From Verrucomicrobiaceae bacterium (GTDB lineage: Bacteria; Verrucomicrobiota; Verrucomicrobiia; Verrucomicrobiales; Verrucomicrobiaceae), in NCBI GenBank assembly GCA_015075365.1, contig JABTUN010000003.1, positions 372,001 through 436,000 of the forward strand: a DNA stretch of 64,000 bases, given 5' to 3'. Shown piece after piece: positions 8,366 to 15,154 of the stretch. Both the position numbers and the translations under genes were made by a program. Position 1 is the first letter of the stretch, and every line of letters begins with the position of its first letter. Below the pieces are notes generated by a model that saw only the letters and a list, made by a program, of their open reading frames with translations, did not search any database and was not told where the DNA came from.

Positions 8366-8680
8366 TCACTCCGGCAGCTTGTCGAAATGAAACTGGCAGC
8401 AGCCGAGGTCGAGCGTCATGGACTTGCGCGAGAGTTTCTCGCGGAAGGAGGCGGCGAGGGCGTAGATGCGCTGCTGGCCTTGTTTCTCCACTTCGAGCAG
8501 GCCGGCCTCCTTCAACACGCGGAGATGCTTGGAGACGTTGTAGGGCGTGACACGGAGTGCCTCACACAGCTCGGTCACGGGTTTCGCTCCGACGATGAGC
8601 TGGCGCACGAGGCGCAGCCGGGTGGGCTCGCCCAGGGCCTTCATGGCGCTGAGGCAGTCGAATGATTTGCGTGCGGGCAT
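8366..8680 (-). CDS. ArsR-family transcriptional regulator
   Basis: A 104-residue winged-helix protein (MPARKSFDCLSAMKALGEPTRL...). The DNA-binding helix region includes PVTELCEALRVTPYNVSKHLRVLKEAGLLEVEKQG, typical of ArsR. The C-terminus carries a Cys-Cys pair (DLGCCQFHFD) that could bind a metal or thiol-reactive ligand. It is divergently transcribed from a CobW-type GTPase, and the 90-bp space contains two inverted repeats. Repression of both genes in response to a metal or cofactor is the simplest reading; the ligand is unknown. Confidence 0.85.
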   Translation of the reverse strand: MPARKSFDCLSAMKALGEPTRLRLVRQLIVGAKPVTELCEALRVTPYNVSKHLRVLKEAGLLEVEKQGQQRIYALAASFREKLSRKSMTLDLGCCQFHFDKLPE

Positions 8681-8708
8681 GCGCAGGGAATACAGCGCGG
8701 AGGTTTTT

Positions 8709-8757
8709 TGCGCAAGACGTGTGCTTGGCGCTTGCGCATTTGCTGCATCTGGCAAAT
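8709..8757. promoter_or_regulatory. Candidate ArsR operators between arsR and cobW-like gene
   Basis: Two inverted repeats lie in the divergent promoter region: TGCGCAAG (8709-8716) with CTTGCGCA (8731-8738), and ATTTGC (8738-8743) with GCAAAT (8752-8757). The second, with an 8-bp spacer, resembles AT-rich ArsR-family operators and ends 13 bp before the GTPase start. Which one is bound cannot be decided from the sequence. Confidence 0.5.
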
Positions 8758-8770
8758 AAACCCGCCCCGC

Positions 8771-9883
8771 ATGTCCCAACGCGCACGCTACATCATGATC
8801 GGAGGCTTCCTCGGAGCCGGCAAAACGACCACCGTCGGCCGTTTGGCGAAGCATCTGAGCGACCAGGGCCTCAAGGTCGGGCTCATCACGAATGATCAGG
8901 CCGGCGGGCTCGTGGATACGAAGTTGCTGCGAGGCCAGGGCTATGCGACGGAGGAAATCGCGGGCGGATGCTTCTGCTGCCGCTTCAACACGCTCGTGGA
9001 TGCCGCGGCGCGGCTGAATGACGCCACGAAGCCGGATGTCTTCATCGCGGAGCCGGTGGGAAGCTGCACGGATCTCGTCGCGACGGTGACGTATCCGCTG
9101 CGCCGCATGTATGGCGATGCCTTCACCATCGCGCCGCTGGCCGTGCTGGTCGATCCGGTGCGCGCGCGTCGTGTCTTCGGTCTCGATGATGGCGGCACGT
9201 TTTCATCCAAAGTGGCCTACATCTTCAAAAAGCAGCTCGAAGAGGCTGATGTGATCGTCATCAGCAAAAGCGATCTGCTCGATGAAACGCAGCGCGAGCA
9301 ATTGCGCGCCGTTTTGACGAAGGAATTCCCGCTGGCGAAAATCGTCACCGCATCACCACGGCAGGAAACCGGCCTCGGGGAGCTCTTCAGCACGCTCATG
9401 AGCGGCGAGCAGGCGCGGCGGAATCCGATGGCGGTCGATTACGAAGTCTATGCCGAGGGCGAGGCGCTGCTCGGCTGGCTGAATGCCACCGTGTCGCTCC
9501 AATCAGACGACGAGTTCGATGCGAACACCTTCCTCAAAAAGCTCGCCACGAACGTGCAGGGCCGGTTGCAGGTCGCGGGTGCCGAGATCGCGCATTTCAA
9601 GATGACCTTCAGTCCCGACGACGGCATCGCGGGCGAACTGGCGAGCATCAATCTCGTGCGCAGCGACTACATTGCCGAACTCGGCATGGAACTCGACGAA
9701 CCGACCACCGGCGGCCAATTGATCATCAATCTGCGCGCCGAGGCCGATCCCGCGTCGCTGATGGAATCAGTGAAGGCGGCCCTGGATCAGGTCAAAACCG
9801 GCTTTTTCGGCCTGCAGGCCGTTTTGGAGCACGAAGAGCACTTCCGCCCCGGCAAACCGGTGCCGACGCACCGGGACGCGTGA
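8771..9883 (+). CDS. CobW/P47K-type GTPase (metallochaperone-like)
   Basis: A 370-residue G3E-family GTPase. The P-loop is GFLGAGKTT (residues 12-20) and the metal-binding motif is CFCC at 67-70 in the usual place after the first domain. A SKSD motif stands where NKxD is expected. The C-terminal 150 residues (from about QDDEFDAN) have no strong motif and differ from standard CobW_C. G3E proteins deliver metals or cobalamin-type cofactors to target enzymes. The divergent ArsR gene with a Cys-Cys tail supports metal or corrinoid regulation. The start at 8771 puts the P-loop at the usual N-terminal distance. Confidence 0.88.
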   Translation: MSQRARYIMIGGFLGAGKTTTVGRLAKHLSDQGLKVGLITNDQAGGLVDTKLLRGQGYATEEIAGGCFCCRFNTLVDAAARLNDATKPDVFIAEPVGSCTDLVATVTYPLRRMYGDAFTIAPLAVLVDPVRARRVFGLDDGGTFSSKVAYIFKKQLEEADVIVISKSDLLDETQREQLRAVLTKEFPLAKIVTASPRQETGLGELFSTLMSGEQARRNPMAVDYEVYAEGEALLGWLNATVSLQSDDEFDANTFLKKLATNVQGRLQVAGAEIAHFKMTFSPDDGIAGELASINLVRSDYIAELGMELDEPTTGGQLIINLRAEADPASLMESVKAALDQVKTGFFGLQAVLEHEEHFRPGKPVPTHRDA

Positions 9884-9901
9884 GGTGATTCCACCGCGGG
9901 A

Positions 9902-10858
9902 TCAGTGCGCCTCCTCGATCTTGTCGTTGACCTGCTTGAGCGCGGTCCAGAGCGCGGGGTCCTGCGGGTGGCCGTTGTAGAGCACCTTGCCCTCCGGGCT
10001 GATGAGGACCATGCGCGGGATGCTGTCGAGCTCGAACTGCTTGGTGTAGGGCCGTGCGGCGGGTTCCACCAGCCAGGGCATCGTCATGCCCTGCTCCTTG
10101 CGGATGCGCTCGGCGATGCTTTCGGCGTTTTCGTCGTCCTTGTTCATCGCCACGACGGCGATGTCATACTGCTTGAGGTGCTCACCCTTCTTTTTGAGGG
10201 CGGGCATGAGCTGCATGCACGGGCCGCACCAGGAGGCCCAGAAGTCGATGAGGATGGCCTTCTTGCCGGCCAGTTGCTCGCCCAGCGTGGTGGTCTCTCC
10301 CATGGAGTTGGTCAGCGGCAGCTTGAGATCGACGACCATGCTGCCCATCTTGGCCTCGCGGCGGAATTTTTCGATGCTCTGGGTGAAGACGTTGGCCTGC
10401 TGCGGGCTGAGCCAGATGGCCTCCAGGATGTTCTTTTTGAACTCCGCCTCGTTCTTCTCCGTGCCGGCCTTCAAGGCGCGGATGTAGGCGGCAAAGGACT
10501 GCACGGCCTCCACGGTGGGCAGCGCGGCAGCCTGCTCCGTGTCGAAGTTCGCCGCCAGCACCTCCACCTCCGGCAGGAGTTTGGTGAGGTAGTCCACGTC
10601 CTGCCGGCGCAGTCCCCAGACGAGGCGCGCCTCGATGATCTGCTGGCGCGGGACGCCCAGTTTGTTGGCCTCCTTGGCCAGCTCGGCCAGTTGCTCGGCG
10701 GTGTTTTCCTCGCTGAAGAGCTTTTTCAGCATTTCCTTGGCGCTGGCACTGGCGGCGGCGCGCACCTCGGCGGGATCCGCCTTGTCCTGGGCATGAACAG
10801 GGAGCAGGGGGGCGGCGAGGGCGAGGAGGAGCAGGGCGCGTGTGGAGGGCGGTTTCAT
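9902..10858 (-). CDS. TlpA-like thiol-disulfide oxidoreductase
   Basis: A 318-residue exported protein. The signal peptide ends near PVHAQ (about residue 24). Residues 30-170 are helical with no known motif. The thioredoxin-like domain of about 150 residues starts near DLKLPLTNSMGE and has WCGPC (Cys211 and Cys214). The later block DSIPRMVLISPEGKVLYNG contains the cis-proline loop. It probably reduces or isomerises disulfides in the periplasm. Its start is divergent from the DUF1080 gene across a 121-bp gap. Confidence 0.88.
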   Translation of the reverse strand: MKPPSTRALLLLALAAPLLPVHAQDKADPAEVRAAASASAKEMLKKLFSEENTAEQLAELAKEANKLGVPRQQIIEARLVWGLRRQDVDYLTKLLPEVEVLAANFDTEQAAALPTVEAVQSFAAYIRALKAGTEKNEAEFKKNILEAIWLSPQQANVFTQSIEKFRREAKMGSMVVDLKLPLTNSMGETTTLGEQLAGKKAILIDFWASWCGPCMQLMPALKKKGEHLKQYDIAVVAMNKDDENAESIAERIRKEQGMTMPWLVEPAARPYTKQFELDSIPRMVLISPEGKVLYNGHPQDPALWTALKQVNDKIEEAH

Positions 10859-10979
10859 GATGCATGATCGTCCGCTGATCCACGGCGGTGTCGAGTGGAA
10901 AAGTCCGCGCCTGCGCCGGGATGGGATGAAAGATGCGGCGCGCGGCGGGCGACTGTTCCGCTCTCCATTCCCAACCACC

Positions 10980-12425
10980 ATGAAATTGAAACACACGCTG
11001 CTCCTCACGCTCGCCACGGCCTCGCTTGGCCTCGCCGCGGAAAACAACACACCGCCGGAGGGCTTCACCGCCCTGTTCAACGGCAAGGACCTCTCCGGCT
11101 GGTATGGCTGGGGCACGCAGGACCCGAACGACCTGTGGAGCAAGACGCCGGAGGAGCAGGCCGCGTACAAAAAGCAGTCCATCGAAGGCGGCCTGAAGGA
11201 CGCCAAGGGCAATGACAAGGGCGACCACCTCCTGGCGCACTGGAAGGTCGAGAACGGCGAGCTCGTCAACGACGGCAAGGGCCTCTACGCCACCACCGAC
11301 AAGGACTACGGCGACTTCGAGCTGTGGGTCGATTACAAGATGCTCCCGCTGGGTGACAGCGGCATCTACCTGCGCGGCATCCCCCAGGTGCAGATCTGGG
11401 ACTTCACCGAAAAGGACGAGAAGGCGCTCTCCCTGGGCAAGCAGTTCGGCTCCGGCGGCCTGTGGAACAACAAGAGCCCCGAGGGCAAGAACCCGCTCAA
11501 GCTCATGGACAAGCCCCTCGGCGAATGGAACCGCTTCTACATCAAGATGATCGGCGAGCGCGCCACCGTGAAGCTCAACGGCGAGGTCGTCGTGAACAAC
11601 GCCGTCCTGGAAAACTTCTTCGCCAACCGCAAGGCCGGCTACCTGGCCTACGGCAAGAAAGACGCCAAGGCGAACGACAAGCCTGCTGAAAAGGCCCCCA
11701 ACGGCTGGATGGCCGATCCCGCCTTTGCCAAAGGCCCCATCCAGCTCCAGACCCACGGCAGCGAGATCCGCTGGCGCAACGTCTTCATCCGCGAAATCCC
11801 CGCCGAGGAGGCCAACAAGGAGCTCGCGTCCAAGGATGCCGAGGGCTTTGTCGAGCACATCAACGGCAAGGACCTGAGCAACTGGCAGGGCGCGGTCGAG
11901 AACTACGAAGTGAAGGACGGCGCCATCGTGTGCAAGCAGGGCAAAGGCGGCGACCTTCTCACCAAGGAGGAGTTTGAGAACGGCATCATCCGCGTCGAGT
12001 TCAAGCTGCCCAAGGCCGGCAACAACGGCATCGCCCTGCGCACCCCGCTGGGCGGCCATTCCGCCTCCGATGGCCTCGAGCTCCAGGTCATCGACAGCGA
12101 CGGCTACAACGAGAAACAGGCCGCCGCCGGCAAGAAGGGCCTCGAACCCTATCAATACCACGGCTCCATCTATCACTGCGTCGGCGCCAAGCACGGCTAC
12201 CTGCGCCCGGTGGGCGAGTGGAACTTCCAGGAGATCGAAGTCCAGGGCCAGAGGATCAAGGTCACGCTCAACGGCACGAAGATCCTCGACGCGGACATCA
12301 GCACCTTTGACCGCAGCCAGATCAAGAACCCGCCCAAGGGCCTCGACCGCACGAAAGGCTTCATCGGCTTCGCCGGCCACAGTGATCCGGTCGCCTTCCG
12401 CAGCTTCAAAGTGAAGCGGATGTAA
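10980..12425 (+). CDS. Secreted protein with two DUF1080 domains
   Basis: A 481-residue protein with Sec signal MKLKHTLLLTLATASLGLAA. It contains two DUF1080 (3-keto-disaccharide hydrolase-like) domains: the first from PEGFTALFNGKDLSGWYGW to about residue 270, the second from EGFVEHINGKDLSNWQG to the C-terminus. Both have the jelly-roll pattern with DSGIYLRG in the first and NNGIALRTPLGG in the second. DUF1080 is strongly expanded in Verrucomicrobia and Planctomycetes and is tied to periplasmic sugar breakdown. The tandem arrangement suggests one multidomain enzyme. It ends in a good intrinsic terminator. Confidence 0.92.
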   Translation: MKLKHTLLLTLATASLGLAAENNTPPEGFTALFNGKDLSGWYGWGTQDPNDLWSKTPEEQAAYKKQSIEGGLKDAKGNDKGDHLLAHWKVENGELVNDGKGLYATTDKDYGDFELWVDYKMLPLGDSGIYLRGIPQVQIWDFTEKDEKALSLGKQFGSGGLWNNKSPEGKNPLKLMDKPLGEWNRFYIKMIGERATVKLNGEVVVNNAVLENFFANRKAGYLAYGKKDAKANDKPAEKAPNGWMADPAFAKGPIQLQTHGSEIRWRNVFIREIPAEEANKELASKDAEGFVEHINGKDLSNWQGAVENYEVKDGAIVCKQGKGGDLLTKEEFENGIIRVEFKLPKAGNNGIALRTPLGGHSASDGLELQVIDSDGYNEKQAAAGKKGLEPYQYHGSIYHCVGAKHGYLRPVGEWNFQEIEVQGQRIKVTLNGTKILDADISTFDRSQIKNPPKGLDRTKGFIGFAGHSDPVAFRSFKVKRM

Positions 12426-12462
12426 GCCCAGGCCGCGCGCCCGTTCAGCATCACCCACGAAG

Positions 12463-12488
12463 AGGGCAGGGAAACCTGCCCTTTTTTT
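12463..12488 (+). terminator. Intrinsic terminator after the DUF1080 gene
   Basis: An 8-bp stem (12463-12470 with 12475-12482), a GAAA tetraloop and a run of seven T (12482-12488) lie 38 bp after the DUF1080 stop. This is the clearest rho-independent terminator in the window. Confidence 0.9.
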
Positions 12489-12509
12489 GCGGGCGGGCGC
12501 CGCCCTGCA

Positions 12510-13817
12510 TCAGGGAACGGGCACGAGCTGGAAAAAGGCCCTGCCCGTGGAGACAGGCTCGGTGTGGCAGGCGTTCGGGGTGATCACGTCGAACCAGTTC
12601 ACGAGATCGGTGCTGCGCTGCAGTTTCACACTGCCGTCGTCCGGCCAGCAGAAATCGATCGCGTTCGGGGCGGGATGGTGGGTGATCACCCGTGGCATCA
12701 CCGCCCGGACCAGCAGCAGCACCTCGCAGAAGCCGGGCGTGCCCGGCTCCGTCTGCACGGCCATCATCACATCCTTGCTGGCATTGATGTAGCAGGTCAG
12801 CGCGCCCTCCGGGCTGGTCACGGAGACGGTGCCATTCGAGCCCGCGGTGGCGGTGGCGGAGACCGGGCCGTCAAAGTTCCCCGTCACATGTCCATGCGAA
12901 TCAATCTCCAGCAGGCCCTGGAAGACCTCGAAGTGGTTCTCCCCGTTGATGCCGATCACGTGGTTGTCCATGTTCTTCTGGAGGATCAGGCGGTCCGGCG
13001 TGTTCAGGGACAGGATGCGCCAGCGCCCCCGCAGCTCGTGCGTGAGGATCGAGGCGGGCGCCTTCACCATCCCCAGGAAATAGCGGTAGCCCCCGGTGGG
13101 CCCTTCATCGTGAAAGGTGATCATCACATCATGGGACGCGTTCAGCCGGAAGACCTCGCCCGCTTCGAATCCCGGGGAGGTCACCATGCCCTGGGCGCCG
13201 ATGCTGGCGGTGCCGCTGATGGCCCCGTCCATGAAACCGGAGAAATTCCCGCCCGCGTCAAAGTTGGCGTAACCGGAGAAGATGCCGAAATTGGCCAGCG
13301 GCCACAGGTTCGTCACGATGCCCATCCCGGTCGTGTCCACATTGAGCTGGTGCGGCGTGTCGATGGATACCATGTTCCAGCGGCCTTGCAGCACGGAAGC
13401 CGCGGGCGTGCCCGCCGGCGCGCGCACCATGCACTGGAGGTCCAGCCAGCCCGGCTCGTCCGTCAGCACCCCCACGGCGAAATCCGCGTTCTCATTGAAG
13501 TAGAACACCGGGCCGATGCTGGTCGTCCCCGTGCCCTCCACGCCCAGCGAGATCGTGCCGCTGATGGGGCCCTCGACATCGCCGGAGAAGCCACCGCCGG
13601 CGCTCACATCGATGTAGCCCATGCCGTTGGAGAAATGCTGGCGGTGGTGGACGCCGATCACCTCGCCCGCGATGTTTTTCTGGATGCCGAGCGTGTGCGG
13701 TGTGGAGAGGAAACCGATGCGCCAGTGGCCGGTGGCATGCGCGGGATCGAGCGCCATGAGGCGGGAGAGGTTTCCGCAGGCCCCCAAGACCAGCAGGAGG
13801 ACAAGGGTCGTTTTCAT
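12510..13817 (-). CDS. Secreted triple-repeat protein
   Basis: A 435-residue protein starting MKTTLVLLLVLGACG, a signal peptide with a possible lipobox cysteine (Cys14). It has three repeats of about 110 residues beginning GHWRIGFLSTP, GRWNMVSIDTP and GRWRILSLNTP. Each continues with a G-rich strand pattern (GNFSGFMDGAISGTASIG in the second) and ends in a MVKAPA-like turn. The last 50 residues (VKLQRSTDLVNWFDVI...FFQLVP) match a C-terminal domain common in verrucomicrobial secreted proteins. Function unknown; a beta-rich surface or periplasmic protein is likely. Confidence 0.75.
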   Translation of the reverse strand: MKTTLVLLLVLGACGNLSRLMALDPAHATGHWRIGFLSTPHTLGIQKNIAGEVIGVHHRQHFSNGMGYIDVSAGGGFSGDVEGPISGTISLGVEGTGTTSIGPVFYFNENADFAVGVLTDEPGWLDLQCMVRAPAGTPAASVLQGRWNMVSIDTPHQLNVDTTGMGIVTNLWPLANFGIFSGYANFDAGGNFSGFMDGAISGTASIGAQGMVTSPGFEAGEVFRLNASHDVMITFHDEGPTGGYRYFLGMVKAPASILTHELRGRWRILSLNTPDRLILQKNMDNHVIGINGENHFEVFQGLLEIDSHGHVTGNFDGPVSATATAGSNGTVSVTSPEGALTCYINASKDVMMAVQTEPGTPGFCEVLLLVRAVMPRVITHHPAPNAIDFCWPDDGSVKLQRSTDLVNWFDVITPNACHTEPVSTGRAFFQLVPVP

Positions 13818-14000
13818 GCCGGAGGGTCCCACGCCTGCCCGTGCCGCGCAAGGCGTTCCTGCGCCGGCTTTCCCGTCTCCAGGGCCAATTTTCCAAGTTT
13901 CACCTTTGTTGGATTCGTCTGGCTGAGCAGCCGGGTTCTTCGGCATGCGCCGAGAATGCTGGTCCAGTGATGGCGGCAGACGGCATGTGTTCCCACACGA

Positions 14001-14399
14001 TCACCAGGCGGGCATGGCGTGGAGGGCGCTGCCGAGATCGAGCACGGGGGGCGGCGGTGGGGCAGGGTGCCCGGGCGCGCTGGTGGTGGTGCCGATCCGG
14101 GCGGCGGCGTGCCGCAGGGCGGCGGGATCTACTGAGGGCAGGCAGCGAACGAGGAGCACGCGCTGCCGGGGGAGCCCGCGCAGGTAGAGGACGGCGTCCT
14201 CATGCTGCTGGAGAAGATCGAGGCACTCTCCAGCGCCGGCGCGGCGGCCCAGCTCGGCGGCGGCGGTGAAGGTGGCCTGCGCGAGCACGGTGATGGCGGG
14301 GTCTGGCGGCTGCCCGGGGCCGGCGCACTCCTGGAGGCCGCCGGTGGAGTCCGTGATGCACACGGACTGGACACCGGGAATGGCGAGCAAGGACTGCAT
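14001..14399 (-). CDS. Small roadblock/LC7-like protein
   Basis: A 132-residue protein with a roadblock/LC7-like pattern: MQSLLAIPGVQSVCITDSTGG at the start, an Ala-rich helix, then DAVLYLRGLPRQRVLLVRC strands. The last 25 residues are Pro-rich. In Myxococcus the roadblock protein MglB acts on the GTPase MglA, and an MglA-like GTPase gene ends 38 bp upstream. I therefore read this as its GAP or regulator, though key MglB residues cannot be confirmed. It is last in a three-gene minus-strand unit. Confidence 0.65.
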   Translation of the reverse strand: MQSLLAIPGVQSVCITDSTGGLQECAGPGQPPDPAITVLAQATFTAAAELGRRAGAGECLDLLQQHEDAVLYLRGLPRQRVLLVRCLPSVDPAALRHAAARIGTTTSAPGHPAPPPPPVLDLGSALHAMPAW

Positions 14400-14436
14400 G
14401 AGAAAGGGCGGTGAAGGGGCGCGGGGAAGGGCGTCG

Positions 14437-15111
14437 TCAAGCGGCGGCCAACTCGGGGGAGGGCTGGCTGGTGGCGAGGGAGCCGGGCGCGGACTGGGCG
14501 GGGGAGGCCGCCGTCAGGGTGTGGCCGGCATTGAACTGGTGCAGCACGGCCTGGGAGATGGCATTGAGCGTGGCGAGGACGTTGCGGCCGGAGCGGGCGT
14601 CGGATTCGAAGCTGAGGAAGGGGACGGGCCGGCTGTTGAAGAGGTACTCGAGGTATTCGACGGGCGCGGCGTTGGGGAGATCGCGCTTGTTGTATTGCAG
14701 AACGACGGGCAGCCGGTCGATGGGGACGCCGTTGAGCCGTAGATTGGCCTCGAGGCTTTGGAAGGCCTGCAAGTTGTCACGCTGGCGGTCCATCTGGGAA
14801 TCGGCGACGAAGACGACGCCGTCGGCCTGGCGGAGGACGAGCTGGAGGGTGGCGTTGTAGGTGACCTGGCCGGGGACGGTGTAGAGGTGGAAGGTGGTCT
14901 TGTAGCCGGGGATGGCGTCTGCCTCGACAGAGAGGAAGTCGAAGAACAGGGTGCGGTCGCGTGCGGTGGAGAGCGAAACGAGGTCGGAACGGCCGCGCGG
15001 GTCGAGCTTGGTGTGAATCTGCTGGATGTTGGTGGTCTTGCCGCAGAGGGGAGCGCCGCAGTAAACGATCTTGAAGCTGACCGTGCGATCTTCGTGGTGA
15101 ATGCTGGGCAT
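14437..15111 (-). CDS. MglA-type small GTPase
   Basis: A 224-residue small GTPase. The P-loop is GAPLCGKT (19-26). The switch II motif TVPGQ (78-82) replaces the usual DxxGQ, a hallmark of the MglA group. NKRD at 141-144 gives guanine specificity. The extra C-terminal tail is Ala/Pro/Ser-rich. MglA controls cell polarity and gliding in Myxococcus; here it sits between a giant roadblock-like protein and a small one, so a polarity or localisation role is plausible. The start was chosen at MPSIHH because upstream codons add a low-complexity stretch. Confidence 0.88.
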   Translation of the reverse strand: MPSIHHEDRTVSFKIVYCGAPLCGKTTNIQQIHTKLDPRGRSDLVSLSTARDRTLFFDFLSVEADAIPGYKTTFHLYTVPGQVTYNATLQLVLRQADGVVFVADSQMDRQRDNLQAFQSLEANLRLNGVPIDRLPVVLQYNKRDLPNAAPVEYLEYLFNSRPVPFLSFESDARSGRNVLATLNAISQAVLHQFNAGHTLTAASPAQSAPGSLATSQPSPELAAA

Positions 15112-15154
15112 GAGGTGCGGCGGGGTGGGCGGTGGGCTGCCAGGCGCAGCGGCA

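Noticed and set aside
10182..12458. A 758-codon open frame on the minus strand opposite the TlpA-like and DUF1080 genes
   Set aside because: It lies antisense to two well-supported genes and its translation is low-complexity; it is a GC-rich shadow.
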